The notes under the pieces were generated by a model, which was not told the DNA's origin, made no database searches, and saw only the letters and a list, made by a program, of their open reading frames with translations. Shown here in pieces: positions 1-14,400 of a DNA stretch of 64,000 bases (position 1 is the first letter of the stretch; the number at the start of each line of letters is the position of its first letter). This stretch comes from Gymnogyps californianus (Eukaryota > Chordata > Aves > Accipitriformes > Cathartidae). Location of the stretch: contig NC_059487.1 of assembly GCF_018139145.2 (NCBI RefSeq), forward strand, positions 3,865,792 to 3,929,791, given 5' to 3'. The position numbers and the translations under genes were made by a program.

Positions 1-3000
1 TCAGTCCTAGAATTCTGGTATGTGCTTGAGTGACCCCTCTGCCATACACAGGGCATTTAAGATAGCTTCTCTGATGCTGCAAGGAAAACCTAATTTACCT
101 GTGCACAATAATATAGAAGCCAACATATGCAGCTGCTGTTCTGGTGAAACAGGATGGCTTTCCTCCCCCTACCACATATGGAAACATAAAATGCTGTGGC
201 AGAACTGAAGTCAGTTGGAGCCACGTTGATGTATAGCTGGTGTGGGGGATAACGGGAATTAGGCTCTGCTCTGTCTGGTACGTCCTAGGGCAGTGACTGC
301 TGGCTCTTCCTGCTCCTTGCATCTCAGGAGGGCAGCAGCAGGGAGGATGCACCAGATGCCGGCTGTCTGGCTGCTTACTCAGGTGCTAAACCCTGTCGAA
401 GAGAGCCTGCTGTATCTTTGTTGCTGTTGTTTCTCTCCATCCTGTCCCAGTTATTTTAACACAGCCTTAAACTTAGGAAATGTTTAAATGATTTTCTAAT
501 TAGGGATACTTTTCTGAATAAACACCTTAAAGAGCTTTTGAACAAACTTCTTCAAATTGTATAGGATTCTTAATTGTGCGCTACTCACTGTTACTTGCAA
601 GACATACTTAACTTGGAAGCATTTGTTAATGATGCTCTTTTAAATCTTACGGTTTCCAGTAACATCTTGATGAGAAAATGAGAGGATTTTTTGAGAAACT
701 TAGATGTCAGGGTTTTTTTAAATGTATGACAACCTCCAGGTAAATAGCATACTTGTGTTATAAATAGTATGAATCAACTGTTTAAAAAAATTGCTTGATC
801 AAGCTTTCCAGAAATAAAAGCATAATACGGTCCCTTGAGCACAACAATTTCTTTGATTACCTTTTTATTGTTCTTTTGAAGCCAATACACTTGCAGCAAT
901 ATAAATCCAATGCAAATGAGAAGATATTTGGCTACAACAAAACATTTTTATTTTTTTTTTAAAAGGAAGGAACTGAATTATTTTAGTGTGCATGTTGGGC
1001 TCTTTCTTAGCCAAACTAAGTAATAAGAACTGAAAAAAATATAACTTATTATTTCTTATAATGAAGTTCATATCCACAAAAGGATTTTTTTAGTATGTGA
1101 ACATCTTGTCTTTCTGCTTTCCAATGCTTTATTTTCTTTTCTAGAAAAAATACAATTTTGGTCTATTCTTCTTTCTTTCTTCAGACATGCTGTTTCTCTT
1201 TATTGCTCATCCAGGCAAACAGTTGATTCTTAATCCCATTTCCTCCATCTAATCTTTTCAAGTGCTAGTGTACCTGTGCAGTTACGGTGATGTAGATAAA
1301 GCTCTTTAACAATTCCATATGCAGATCTTCCAATATCTTGCTTACCAAAATGTAGTCGTTAACTAAGTTGAAAGCAAACTACAGATACATGTTTGTACTC
1401 CATTCCTAGATGGTTATTTCCCTTTCATCTTAAGTATTGCTTAATTTAGCAAATAGATGGGATTGAAAAATCCAGAAGTGGTGGCTTTATCCTGTTAATT
1501 GGTGCAATAGAGGAACTGTGTAAAAGAGGAAAAGCCAGTCAAGGTGATCATCTCATCACCTTCAAAAGGAGGAGATGCCAGCATTATGGTTCCTTTTGGG
1601 AAATTAATCTTATTGCTGTCCTTTGTGCGTGTGTATTAGACCCAGCCTTTAACTATGATCCTGCCATCCAGTGGACAGGACAGGTTTGGGTTTAGGTTTA
1701 GTTTCCTGTGCCCTCCTCTCATTACCAACCTCTGTGACTTTGAGTCCCTTGCCTCCCTTTTTGCCTTCTCCTTTTGCCCTCCCTGCTTGCTACTATTTTT
1801 TCCTGATTTCTGTTCTCCCCGCTGTCCAGGTGGTATCGCAGACAGCAGGGGTGGGACAGCGTTCAGAAGAATGCTGGTGGCTGCTAGGTTTTAGCACGGG
1901 GAGAATGACTGGATTCCTTACTCTTCCCTTTGTTTCTAATTCAACCGCTTTTGTCTGAAATTGTGAAAAGGAACTTGGGGTGAGGCAGACGCTTGACTTG
2001 GAAAATAAGCACAAATGGATAGCTTAAGATTCAAGTACTTAAAAATACGTGGTCTTACAATTATCAGCTACAGTAATAGCTAGAACTGATATTTTATCTA
2101 GAACTGTGGCAAAAACATTTTGTACGTACGTGGGTCTTGCTTCTGTTACTTTATGGTGTATAGCAAACAGAGCAGCTGTATGTGAGGTTGTTAGCACTCC
2201 ATTGTGTTGGTCTGGGTTTTTGTTCATTGCCCACAGCTTTTGCTAGCCCAGTGTAGCATGGCAAACCAGCTCTGAGGTATACTAAGCAGTGCTTTCAGCA
2301 TCGAGAACTAACTGAGGAACAAGTATGGAGATTGAGTAACTGCCTCAATGCTGCAGTCCTATCAAAGCAATTTCTATAGTTGTCATTTTCTGCTATTAAA
2401 CTGAACAATGAGGCTCTCCAATAAAATCATATGAAATAACAGCTCATTAAAAACTCTCTTTAATATATAGCATGCTAATTAATGTCAGTGGGGTGCAAGC
2501 TTGAATGGCAGAATAGACTATAATGTTTAGAAAGTAGGTAAAATAAAAGAAGATATTTTATCATTAATGACCTTTTAGTAAACCTAATGAAATCCTTAAT
2601 GGCCTGAATACATTACTGAGGCGCTCCCAATTGCTTTGTTACCTACTCCATTCTTCCTCCCTTTCTCATAGACATTAAATTTGGTTTTATTTATAGAAAA
2701 CAAAAAGCAATAAAGTCCCAAGGAAATATGAACAGGAAGAAGGAATCTGAGCAAGAAGGAGAGTAGATGAGACTTCTCAGCCCTACTATCCCTGTTCCTG
2801 GTCAAGAGAAAGGCTGGGTATAGGACCATGTTATATCCTGTCTTGTACGTGTGTTGTCTGTGTTTGTGTTCAGGTTTAACTGACTCCGTGTTTGTGTGAC
2901 TCACAGTAAATAGGCTAGGGAGCAAATGGGCGTCTTTTATTCATGGGATCTCCCTAGGTTAACTTCCATATTCGTTCCTAGAGCTGCGCTATGGCTTTTT

Positions 3001-3338
3001 GTACTGTTACCAACCATGCTGTGCTTGTGCTGTGACTAAATTAAAGGACTTTATTCTTCAGGGCTTTTAGTCTTTCACGTGTTGCCGGCCTTTAATATAA
3101 CTTGCAAAAATGCTGTTTAACTCTCCCTTAACCTTCTCCCAAAAGAAGTAGTACAAGAATGGAAAAATGAAAGGCCTTTGCTTCCTCCCATTTCCTGGAT
3201 GAAATTTAGTGGGCTGGGGAGGGATGTAAGTGGCAATAATTGCCTGGCTTAAACTGAGTTTTAAGATGGAAAATGCGCCCAATCATCTGATCATAAAACA
3301 TATTCTTTAGTTCTGAAGTCCAACACTGGAGAAGGATT

Positions 3339-3362
3339 GTTCACTAACCTGTTCACTAACTC
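3339..3362. repeat. 12-bp near-tandem duplication
   Basis: GTTCACTAACCT is followed directly by GTTCACTAACTC, matching at the first ten positions. Confidence 0.8.
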
Positions 3363-4531
3363 TTTCCTGTTCATGAGAAGATAACTTTCTTCAAATTATT
3401 CCTTTTGTGTAACGCTTGGTGCAATTAACTTTAGTCTTGTACCCCAAATGTCTGAAACTTCCTGATAAGATTGAAACTAATGTCTATCCCAGCTGCAATC
3501 CAAAGTCACCTGCAGTAGTAATTGTTCCTAAGAAGCACAGGCGGTTGGTGAGTCTTAGAAAAAAGAGCCTATGGCTTGCTGTGTAATCATGTTTCAATCA
3601 GCTTTATAGAACCATGAAACTGATTGTCCCCCTGACGTACCATATGCTTTGGAGCAAATACTGTGCTAGGCAAGTGAATTCCTTATTTGGCTCCAAGCAC
3701 ACAAAAGAAGACAGCTTTTTGCTGCCCCTCCCATTCTCACAAACCAAGGAGGAAGGGAGCACGAATCAGCTTGAAATCAGAATTTGAGAGCATAGCAGCA
3801 TCAGCCAGCCCTGTTTTGTTTTCCTAATCATCCAGTGAAAAGCATGGTGATTTAGGAGAAAGATGCCCAGGCTGTTGGCTGCATACAAGGGAGCTTGGAT
3901 GAATGACAAAACCAGCGGTGGTGATGACCAGGTAATCAAAGAGCTATAGGAGTCATAAAAGTCTGACAGAAAGGAGAGCTGAGCGAGTGTCTCGTTAATG
4001 TGGTGTCCTCTTCGATATTGGAGTCGGCTTCTCTCTTCTTCTGGAGCTGAAAAAAGGGGATGCTCTGAAGATACAGCCTTGAGGCAATGAAGAATATTCC
4101 TCTTGAGATACCTGCAAAGGTCTGGCCCTGTCTTCGTAGAATTTAATTCCTGTTTCAAACTCCCTCATTTCAGGAATATTTTGGTCTTTCAACATAAGTG
4201 AAACTCCATTCAAAATAAATCAAAAATCAACCCAAGAGTGAAAATTCTAGGACCTCCTTCTTAACCTAAGTCTTGTCTCTGGAAGATTTAACTTTCCAAC
4301 ATTTTTGTATTTTGTGTTGAAATGTTCCCAATTCAGGGTCACTCTTCAGTCTGAAATGCTTCTTCTGCTGGAAGTGGTTCATTAGTCCCTGAGCTTTCAT
4401 GGGCTAACGCTAAAGTTCACAAGAAGGAATCAAGAAAAGCAAGGTTGTTGCTGTCATCCTTAAAATGCTCCTGCAAGGCCTGTATCTCAGATAGAAGCTC
4501 TGAGGGAGGACACAAACTAGAAAATACCAAA

Positions 4532-4561
4532 TAAAAAAAAACCCACACAAAACAAAAAACC
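4532..4561. repeat. A-rich simple repeat
   Basis: Low-complexity A with interspersed C (AAACCCACACAAAACAAAAA type). Possibly the remains of a retroposon tail, but no element body was recognised. Confidence 0.7.
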
Positions 4562-6581
4562 CTGCTGAAACAGCAAAAGATGCTTCTATCCAGATTTATG
4601 CTGTCTTTTAGAATGAATGATCTTTCTCTAAGGCTCTCTTTGGTGACTTTTTCCAGAGTCAGAAACGTGGTCCCCCGAACTGTTGGGCAAGTTCAGGCCT
4701 TTTCTGCTCCATGAGCTCCTGCACAGGACTGCTCCCACGTGTGAGTGGCGGTTGCTCCAACCTGCAGCCCCCAGCTCTTCCTGTAGCTGGAATACTGGCA
4801 GCAGAGCAATGTGATGCGGTGGGGGGTTGTTTTTTGTTTGTTTTGTTTTCCTTTGCACAGACCACAAGGGGCTTGTGGCTGCAGAATAATTACTGGTTTG
4901 TTTATTGGAGAAGAGAAATAGGAACACAAATCCATGCACACAGAACTCCCGCATATTACTGTCTAGAATGTTTTTTCCGTTTAGTGCTTGATAACATTCC
5001 TTTTTCCACTGAGCCAAAAGGTTTTTCTAAACTATTTATCTGTCTCTGTGACAGTGTTAAACTTGTATTAAATTTAGAGGAAAACAAAATAATGCATAGA
5101 CAGCATTGTTAACTTGCCGTTTTCTTATTTAAGACACAGACAAATTAGAAATTATTCAGGTTATCCAGACAAAAGTTACATCCTCACCTAGGCATCATCC
5201 TTACTAAGGATGAACTTTGTGAATTCATTCATGCTGCTGCTGAGCGAACAGTGCTGCTTGGTAGATGTAACTCAATCCTTTTCCTGGATACTGTAATCTT
5301 TCTCTTGCCTTATATTTTATAAAATCTGTCTTGTAATGCTCCACATTCCAGAAATATTCTCTCTTCTTTCCAAACTTCTCTATACAGTAGACCAGATTTT
5401 CAGCTAAATAAAACCATGGCTCCTGCTTTCAGGAGCGCCAGCCAGAGACCAGTCTGTTGCTCAACTGCCACTGAAGTCTGAACAACCTTGGCTTGGGCAG
5501 GAGTAATGAGACACAGCCCTGGGCTATAAATTACATTGACTTGGGAACGAGGGGAATTCATTCTGCTTTGCCTGAGGCAAAGGTCTGCTGTGCTGTCAGC
5601 TGAGTTTCTTAGACTCTCAAGTTTCCTCTGTCATGGTAATAAGTACCAAGAAAGCTGCTTATGAAAGAGTTTTGAGGAAATCCCTTGTTACCTGCTACTA
5701 GTTTAACTTGTGTAATCTCAGCAGCAGCAGCAGAGGGACATCTATTTCTAGCTGCTTTACTGACAGATTTAAATAAAGACGGTGGACTTTGTGGACCTTT
5801 GGAACAGCCTTTCTGGACCATGAGAAATTCTCTGCAGCTACAGTGGTTTGCTGATAGTTGTCATGTGAAGAAATGGTATTGATGAGCTGCAGTTCTGTCT
5901 GCTGCATGGAGATCTCGGTGTTTTCCTTTGTTACTCTGAGCTCCTCAGTAGCGTGAGAAGACAATTTTGTCAAAGTGTTTGACATTTCTAATAGGGGAAG
6001 CATGGTAGCAATGGCTCGTTTTTCCCCAAACAAATCTGAGATAAAGAGGAAGCCCTAGTGAAGCTTTCGTGCCTAGGAAGAATGAAGATGTGCAGTTTAC
6101 CCACTGCTTTTTCATGTCATTACATAATTGTTTTAGCAGCTTTACTCCTAAAGGGCTCCACGCACATCTCGGTGACCAAATTATGTGCTGGGATTTAACA
6201 CAGTGCTGTCTAAACAGAGTATCTGTGAACATAATCCTTAATGATATGCTGGGGGCACACACTGCTTGTGGAAGTCTTGCCTGTGATTAATCAATTAAAA
6301 ATAAGATAAACTCAACAGTGGTTCCTCTGTTTTGGTAGATGATTCGAAACATGCTGAAGCTGAACATGCATGTGTACTTGTTTGCAGTTCCACATAGGAT
6401 TTTCAGTGTTGTCTCAAATTAGATAAGCATAAAAATAAAATACTCTGCCAATTGTTGCTGTGCACAGCAGGTCCTTTAAGAATGAGAGCATCTGTTTTTT
6501 GGAGAAAGCCTCCTTCTTGTACCAATAGTAATATTTATGGTACAGACTAGGACAGCAATGTTTTTACACTCTTACCAAACA

Positions 6582-6605
6582 GTCTGTGTGTAGGTCTGTG
6601 TGTAG
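6582..6605. repeat. 12-bp tandem duplication
   Basis: GTCTGTGTGTAG is present in two perfect head-to-tail copies. Confidence 0.9.
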
Positions 6606-9600
6606 GTGGTTAAGAGAACGTGTTTTATGTTTGCTGATCTATCTGTGTTACTGGGCTGTTTGCAGGTTGAGTCCTGGATAAGATTGGCTGAATTGCCATC
6701 TGGTCAGGAGATTCCCAGAGCTTCCACAAGTCTATTACAGGTCTTTTCTGAACTTACATGCTATGTCAGTGTAGATGGGAAAACCGACAGAAACTCTTAA
6801 CCAATAAAGTGGTACTCTTGTACTATATTGATCTCATGAGGAGACCTGCTAGCTACATGTCTTTACAGCAAAATGCAGACATGTTGTCCCTGAGCACTCA
6901 AGTGTTTGCATCGTCTGCAATGCATGTCTCTTACCTCTCTCCCCAAATAAGCAGAGTGAAATAAAATTGCAAAAGCAGTTAACAGCTTTGAATTAATTTT
7001 CATGCTCCATATTAACTGATGGAAGAGAAAGGTGGTATTTCAGAAGATAGAGATGCATTTTATTTTTCATTTAGTTACCTTCAGAAAATGTGGGAGCTCC
7101 TGCTGATAACGTTTCTGGGACTTCATACTGAAAAAGGACAAGTATTAATTTATGGGAAGAGCACTTTCCTCTGCATCCTCTTCTCACCTAAGGGGATGCA
7201 GGATTTGGGCAGTGTAGTCTGACATGTTGCTAAAAGCTGTACTAACCATGTCACAATCTCTAGATTTACTGTTTAGAAATATTTCTGCATATAAACTACT
7301 GATTATAAATGTTGCCAGCAGCTAAACACATTGCAGTCTGGTACAACCCGTTCAGCCTTGTCTGCCCCTCAGCCATTATTTTGTTGAAGAAGGTAACAGA
7401 TGAGGTGACAGAGCTCTTCTCTGAGGTGGCACTTGTTTTTTCTACTTCTTGCCATTGCAAGCAGATATGTCTCTGGATTTAAATTGAGAGGAAGATATGT
7501 TGCCTTCTGTTGAACAGCTTTTCCTTTTCACGCTGAAGTCCCTAGAGAGAAATATGCTTCAGTGGATGGGACTATTGCTAGGTATCGTTGCAATCTTCTG
7601 CTATTAAATGAAGCTAAACATCACTGCCAAGAACCTGCTACATTAAGGAGCCAATGTCACGCATTCAAGGAAGGGACAAGAGATGACCACCTAAGAGCTG
7701 ATGGGTTCCTGCCTTCTTTTAAAAATTTGGAAACTCAGTTAATGGCTAGATACAGTTTTGTAGCTCAAGAACCTGAATCTCTTTGCAGATGTCTACGTGA
7801 AAAATCTATCTAAATCTGGCTTGAGTCTGATTTCTAGAGAGATTTCTGGGGTTATCACTTTCATTTAGAACAGTTACACTGTAAGAACAGCCTTGGCTAT
7901 TGAGTTTTTGGGTGCATCTGCATCCAAGTTCTAAGTAATTATGATGATAGACTTATCTAATAGCAGCAGACTTGGAGTATGATCATTGGCTGTGCTTGGC
8001 TCTTAACCAAAACTGGCTTTTCTTCCCTTGTTTCCTGGTTTGTAGCTGTGGTCCCTGGTCAGTACCATTCCTTGGAAATGTTACCAATTGTTTAGCCTCT
8101 TTTGGGTGTTACAGACACTGCAAAGGGAGAGTCTGTGCGGGGGATCTTATCTTGTATCCAAGCGTAACAAGTGTTTCTAGCAGCCGTGTTCTCAGTTCAT
8201 TGATTTTTGTCAATATGATAGTAAAAATAAAAGTTACTGTGCTTGAGAGCGAAAAAAGGGTGAACAAAAAGCCCACGTACCTGCCAGTATCTGAAACTAA
8301 GCAGGTCCTCGTTGCTGTAAGAGTGGAAAGAGTGCTCTCTCTTTCCTGCAGATGAGTTTTGTGAGCAGCAGGTCATGCAGGCATCAGAGACTATAAAATA
8401 ATGACTTCATGTCAGTGTAGCTTGTGCTCTTGTACTTGCATTACTTCTCTTCCCACTTAGAGTACTCATTGTACCATACTTCTAACATGATAAACATATC
8501 TGGAATGAAAATGCTTAGCTGTATCCTAATTATAGGAGCACCGTTACTCATTTTGGGAGGTATCCTGAGGTTATGATGACATGCTGAATGAATGCAAAGT
8601 GGTACTCTTCGAAAGAGTTTCTAAAGAGTAATTCTGGCTTGTCTTGCTTCTGTTAACGTTGTCGGCATTTTGGGGTCAGTCTGCTTCCATGATGGATATG
8701 TTTTCACGTTGCATCTTGACTTGTACAATGCTGTCCTAGGCACACTGTGATTAGATCTGTCTCACCATTCTCATTCTAATAGTCACCTGAATATTTGGAC
8801 CTGCAGAATGCAAGTTATGAATAGTAGCTCTCTATGGATCTCCTAGTGACAGTACGTAGCCTGTACATAGCAGGTGCACGTCATCTGGGAAGGTAGATGC
8901 AGTTGTGAGAAATGTCTGTGTAAACTAATACTTGTGGAGGGAGTAGGCCTGTCTTGTTCATGGACATTTTACCTTCATGTTGTGAGGACTAAAAACTTAA
9001 GTTGTTAGCCTTACACAACGAGTGCTCTACAGCAGCGTCCTGTGCTTCCCCATGGCTCTTGGTCATGTACTTGTCACATTGGGTTTGTGTGACTCAATTC
9101 AAAGAAACAGGGTTTGAAAAAAAGACTCATGGGTCAGATTTGGCCTGCAGAGCCAACATTAGTGAGACATAAGAAGAGTTGGACCCAGCTTGGCACTTAG
9201 AGTAAAAAGTGAATTTGTAAGGCTGGCAGCTGGAGAGGTTGGGGCTTCTGCAAAATGACCAGCTCGTACAAACAGCCTGACTCCGCTAACTCCAACTTCA
9301 GTAAGGTTTTCCTCTTTACATCAGCTGTGAATTTGGTTCAGTATTTTCTTTGCTAACTTCAATGCATTTGTTTGTTAAATTCAAGCCATTAAGAATGAAA
9401 GTCTGCAATACATTTCTAATTTTTAAAAATTGCTTAAAAATAGGATCATAATTAGATCAGCAGGAGACAATTTTTTTAAAATTTATTGCACCGTGAAAAC
9501 TAATAGAAACTTGATGCAGTAATCAAAGTGCTTGGGTCTGTTTTAAGTTATGCTAGTTTTCTCCAGAAATGGCCCATAAAAATTTATATTATTTTTAGAG

Positions 9601-11015
9601 CTTTAATTAGCTAAGTATGTAAACTAAAATAAATTTCAGTTTTGGAGACATTCAGAGGGGAAGAAAAGACAATATAAATGTTCATTCTAATTCTTATTTA
9701 TTTGAAAAGTAATTATGTCCTTTGATGCTAAATCACCTTTTCTTCTTCTCGATCCATGAATTTTCTCTCTGCTAACGGAACCTTGGGATTTTATTCCCAA
9801 CACTTTGGCCCTGTCATTCAGCTTTATTAAATTGGCAGTTTGTTTGAACACTTCAGTTACTCATTAAATTTTACATTTTCTCTAGCTGTATTAATCACTG
9901 CTTTTTACGAACTGGGAATGTAAATGATCCCTTTGCCATCTATGCCGTGTGATAATTTGCTTTTGTAAGAGGCTCCTCAGCATTTCATGCAGTTTTCCTA
10001 GTCGTGTAATAAGTGGGTTTTTTCCCTTCACCATGAGATTTACACTGGATCCTGCTTTTTACTATTGTTTTCCACAGAGCAATTCCCCCAAAAGTCAGAT
10101 TTTCATAAAGCTTACATTCCTGTTTACGTGCTTCTCTGGTACTAAACTGTATGTATGCAAAAGGCAAAATGCAAACTTAGGAGTCTGTTCAAATGAGCCA
10201 CTCTGTGGCTCGGGGAGAGTAATTGCTTCTATCAAATCCTTGAGCGTTCAGAGCATGTACACGCAAATGGAAACTGGCTTAAGTCCCTTGTGAAAATTTA
10301 GCTTACTGAGATCAATAAGTTGCATGCATGCCCCGTATGCTGCACAAATAGCCTGTTCACGGAGACTAATTTTCTGATAAAATTGCTTGTGGTCTGACAG
10401 TAGTAATGACAGCAAGGTAATGTGGTGAAGGCAGGTAAATGCGGTGTGCCTTTCTTTTGGTGTTTTACACTCAGTTATTCACAACAAATTTTCTCATAAA
10501 CATGAATGCTTTGTAGTGAGGAGCTCCAGAAGAAATGGGCTTGTCATCTCAAGAGCTGGGGAAGGGAATCCAGTATTCCAGTAGCTATATCAGGGGAGTT
10601 GGTGGTGGTAGGAGCACCTGGGAATCTTGTTCCTTGCCACAGCTGAGGAGGATGAGGAAAGAAATACTGTTCTTTATCACCAGTGCTATGCCCACCTGGT
10701 CCCACTGGTACTCCAGTTGAATCCTGGTGTTTGTAGCCCATGGCACTGTCCCTGTAACTGTGGCTGTAGGGAACCTGGCACTGAAAAGGAGCATTTAGGT
10801 TAGGAAACGTTGGCGTGTTCATATGTTGAGGTGCACATGAGTGCCCTGGAGATTCTCTAAGACTGCTGTAATTTCTCTAGCATCACAATTTGTCTAGGTT
10901 TATCATTGAAGATTCAAACTAGGTTTCAGAAATGCCAAACCTGGAAGACTTGAGCTTGCCCGTGAAGCAATAGGCTTCCCTTGGCAAATGGTTTTGATAT
11001 AGAAAACGCCAATTT

Positions 11016-11024
11016 GGGGGGGGG
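11016..11024. repeat. G9 homopolymer
   Basis: Nine consecutive G in AATTT-G9-ACTGAG. A mononucleotide tract prone to slippage and sequencing error. Confidence 0.9.
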
Positions 11025-11435
11025 ACTGAGACCTACACTCAGATGTCCTCTGTGGTAACCTGATCTCCCTGGGATAGTTCAGATTTGCTCTGTGTTTCCC
11101 AGGGCTGAGAGCTGTGCAACAAAGGCACCTCAAATTTCCTGTAAGGACAAAGACAGCTGACGAGGGGCCCTGGGATTCACTGAAGCCGTAGGATGATTAG
11201 GTTTCATCGCTTGGGAGGGAGAGAGTGGGTAAGAATGACCAGACTACTCATGATAGATTAAAAGAGGGGAGAGGCTTCTCTTGAAATGCCTAAGGATTTA
11301 GTTACCTCAGAGCAAAGTCTTAGGACCAATTGGTTTTATCTTGCTGGACGATCATAAGCTGAAGAGATGACTGCAGAGCAGTATTGCTAGCTAATTCCCT
11401 TTGCTAGCTAGCAGAGTGAGTTGCACCGAACAGTC

Positions 11436-11454
11436 TGTGTGTGTGTGTGTGTGT
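11436..11454. repeat. (TG)n microsatellite
   Basis: A short run of TG dinucleotides, followed by TATGCAT. It is likely length-polymorphic; no other function is evident. Confidence 0.9.
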
Positions 11455-14400
11455 ATGCATAAAATATATCAAAACACACTTAGACTGCTGTGTCTTTAGG
11501 CAGTGTCTTTCATGCAAATCATGGCTTTTTTTCAATAAATTACCCTTAATTTGAATCAATATAAAAATCTACCTTTCCATTACTGTGTGATGACTCTCTC
11601 CGGCTCCCTAGTGAATTCATAAATCTGTTTCACTTTCAAGCCTCCAAATTATTTTAATAAGAAACAAGGAGAAGGAGTATAAACTAAGTTTTCTGCGTGA
11701 CTTTTCAGGACCAGGTGCCTGCACTCTAATTTGCCACATTTTGATGCTACCCTACTCATGTTCTAGACTCAGGAGCCTAAGCTGAGCCTCATTCAAATTC
11801 GCATTCTCATTATTACTATTCAGAGTCTGAATGCTTGTTGGTAAAAGGCACTAATATTGCAGTAAGTCCAGGAGCCGCTGGTAAGTCTATCTGAATTATA
11901 CTTTGTAGCCAGCTCTATATAGGATCTTTTTCCTTCTATAAAATGCCCTGATATTTTTTTCAGGGTAAGTTTAGGCAGCAGCCACCTGTAGGTATTTTAT
12001 TTACCTTTTAGGTATGGCTAAACATAATGTTTCTATGCTTCTCTTTTGAAACCTATTGCCATCTTTCAACTGACGTGCTAGATTTGGAGAACTTGGATAA
12101 GGGGTCTGTAAAATCTTGAAATGAGGCTAGAAGGAACCTGGCACAAAATACTGTGTTCACAGCTTTGATATGTTCAAAACCAAGCAATTATTTTTATACT
12201 CTTTGGGGCTGAACCACTATAGGCTTTGAGGTTGAAACCATGAATCACTTGAGACTATCAGAAAATATAGGCCTGCACTGATCAAGGGCTTTTTTGTTGA
12301 AGTTACAGCTCAAGCTTGACCACAAATAGACATACCTTTTCTAATGTTGTAATTTAGATTTTTGAAGCCTTTTCTGTGAGTCGTACAGGAACGTGTACAT
12401 ACTCGACACATTTTTGATTTGTGGAAGCCCCTGGACTACTTCCTTCTCCTGAAATTTTTTTATGCAGGCACAGACCACTGTACAGCAAATTTAACTATCC
12501 TGGCTGGTTTGTTTTTCTTAGTCACTTTTAAAATAGCCTGCAGTGTCAAGCAACCAGAGGAAAAAAATCTGATGTCAGGATTTGGGAAGTGTACTCTGGA
12601 TGGATGGAGGGGAGGGTGGCATTAGAACGATCTGCTGCATGAATCACTGTGACTAAGTGTCCTTTACTTACTTGCCTGAGGTTGCAAAAGACTGGATTCA
12701 GAGCCTGAGGGGGTTCTTGTGCCTTTTGCTCCCATTGCCCTGCTGCAGTCATCTTGCAGTGTGGGAGGCATGGCTTAGGGTTACAGTGTTTGGAAATGTG
12801 GGACAGTGTGGGAGAGAGTACTAAAAGAAATGCCTTAAAGACGGAGAAAATATTTTCTTCATCATCAGAGAAAATATCCACCGTTTCTTGTTCTGTGGTC
12901 CTCTCATTTTGCTTTATAATTGAAACCTAATGAAGTAAATTTTGAAAAGTCCCTGAGCCTTTCAGGTTTAGTTTTGTTCTGTGATTCCCAGCATGCAAAG
13001 TTTAAGCCTACATCTGTGGCAATTAACCTTGCTCACCACCTCACTGTGACAAGTTAAAAACTCTTGACTTCCTCTGGTTGCTCATCAAGGTGCTGCTGCT
13101 CTGCCTCTCTGCCACCCACTCCAGCTCTCTGTCCAGCCGTTGACACAGCAGCGATGTTGGCAACATGGCTTTTCTTGGCACTATGTGACTGTGTCAGTGA
13201 GAAGCCAAGCTGTTTTCTTCTATTTCTGCCCCCTCAAAACACTTCACGAGTTGGGGGTAGGGAGGAGAAGAACCAAATTGCACCAAATAGAACAGACCTA
13301 GTGCAAGTTCCCACTGGTGCTCGTGGCGGCCAGGAAAGATCCTTGCCGAGGTGGAGGGTTCTAACAGGGGGGACCAAAGAGCTGAGGTACAGTTTTTATA
13401 GAGATTTTGCTTCTTAGTTATAAAGCAGAGATGGACCTAGTCAGACTTATCTGACAGCTTGGTGCTTGATTTTACAGCTCATTAGTGAAAGGGAAAGAAG
13501 AAGCAGAGCTAGATTATCCTAAAGGGGGAGGTGGAACAATAAATTGGCCTATTTTAAACTTCATCTTTTGAGACTCTTTTAACTGTGATGCCTTTTAATG
13601 CAACCTAAACCAATCCAAAGAATCTTTGGAGCATCGCATGGAATTTGGTGATTAAAAAGAGGGGTGGAGTGAAGGCTGCTGGGAATATCGCTGCTAGTGT
13701 GGAGAACAAAGAGGAGGAGATTGAGCTGATCTAATGGATTATCCAATGAACACAATTTATGGTTGACTATATTCCTACAGATGAAGTAAAAGGAAAATCC
13801 AACAGACCGTTAAAAAGGGGAACAGAAATGTATCTCTTTTCATTCTTGTTTTGAATTCAAGAGCAGGCAAATGTAATGGAGTACAGTAAGTGTTTTATGC
13901 CAAGAGTTTTGCAAAACATTTAAAAAGTGCAACAGAAGTGTTTTCATGTGGATTGGGTTGATTACAGCACCGTAAAACCAGAATTGGAGTTGAGAGGTAT
14001 CTAGAGATCTTAACAGTTCACTTTTCATTCATGTGGTCTCCACAATGTGCGTTCAGAAGACAAAATAATACAGCTGAAAAAAACCCTTACAATGTAAAAT
14101 ATACCATAATGCACATAATACAGTTACTTCTGTGCTAGTCAGTGTTTGAGTGAATGCCCATATTTTCTCAAATTGAGTAAAAACCAAAAATCAATGTAAC
14201 ATGGGGTCTAACGCTGGCTTTAGTTTGTCATTGTGCAAACAAAATGAAGCAGACTTCGCTCTGAGTGCTCTATGTGCGTCCGACAGTGATGCAGTTCTCA
14301 GACTTGCCCATTTGGACACATATCCCTCTCTTTTGACCAGGCAGTTATATCTGAAGAACACAGGATTTCAGTGTTTGAAAATAAACTGCTTTTGCATTTG

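Noticed and set aside
1716..1978. Strong pyrimidine-rich tract ending CTGTCCAG with a GGGTGAGG donor-like site about 150 bp later (possible pseudo-exon)
   Set aside because: The enclosed sequence does not resemble any PTPRT segment and the best frame contains a stop; more likely a cryptic splice pair.
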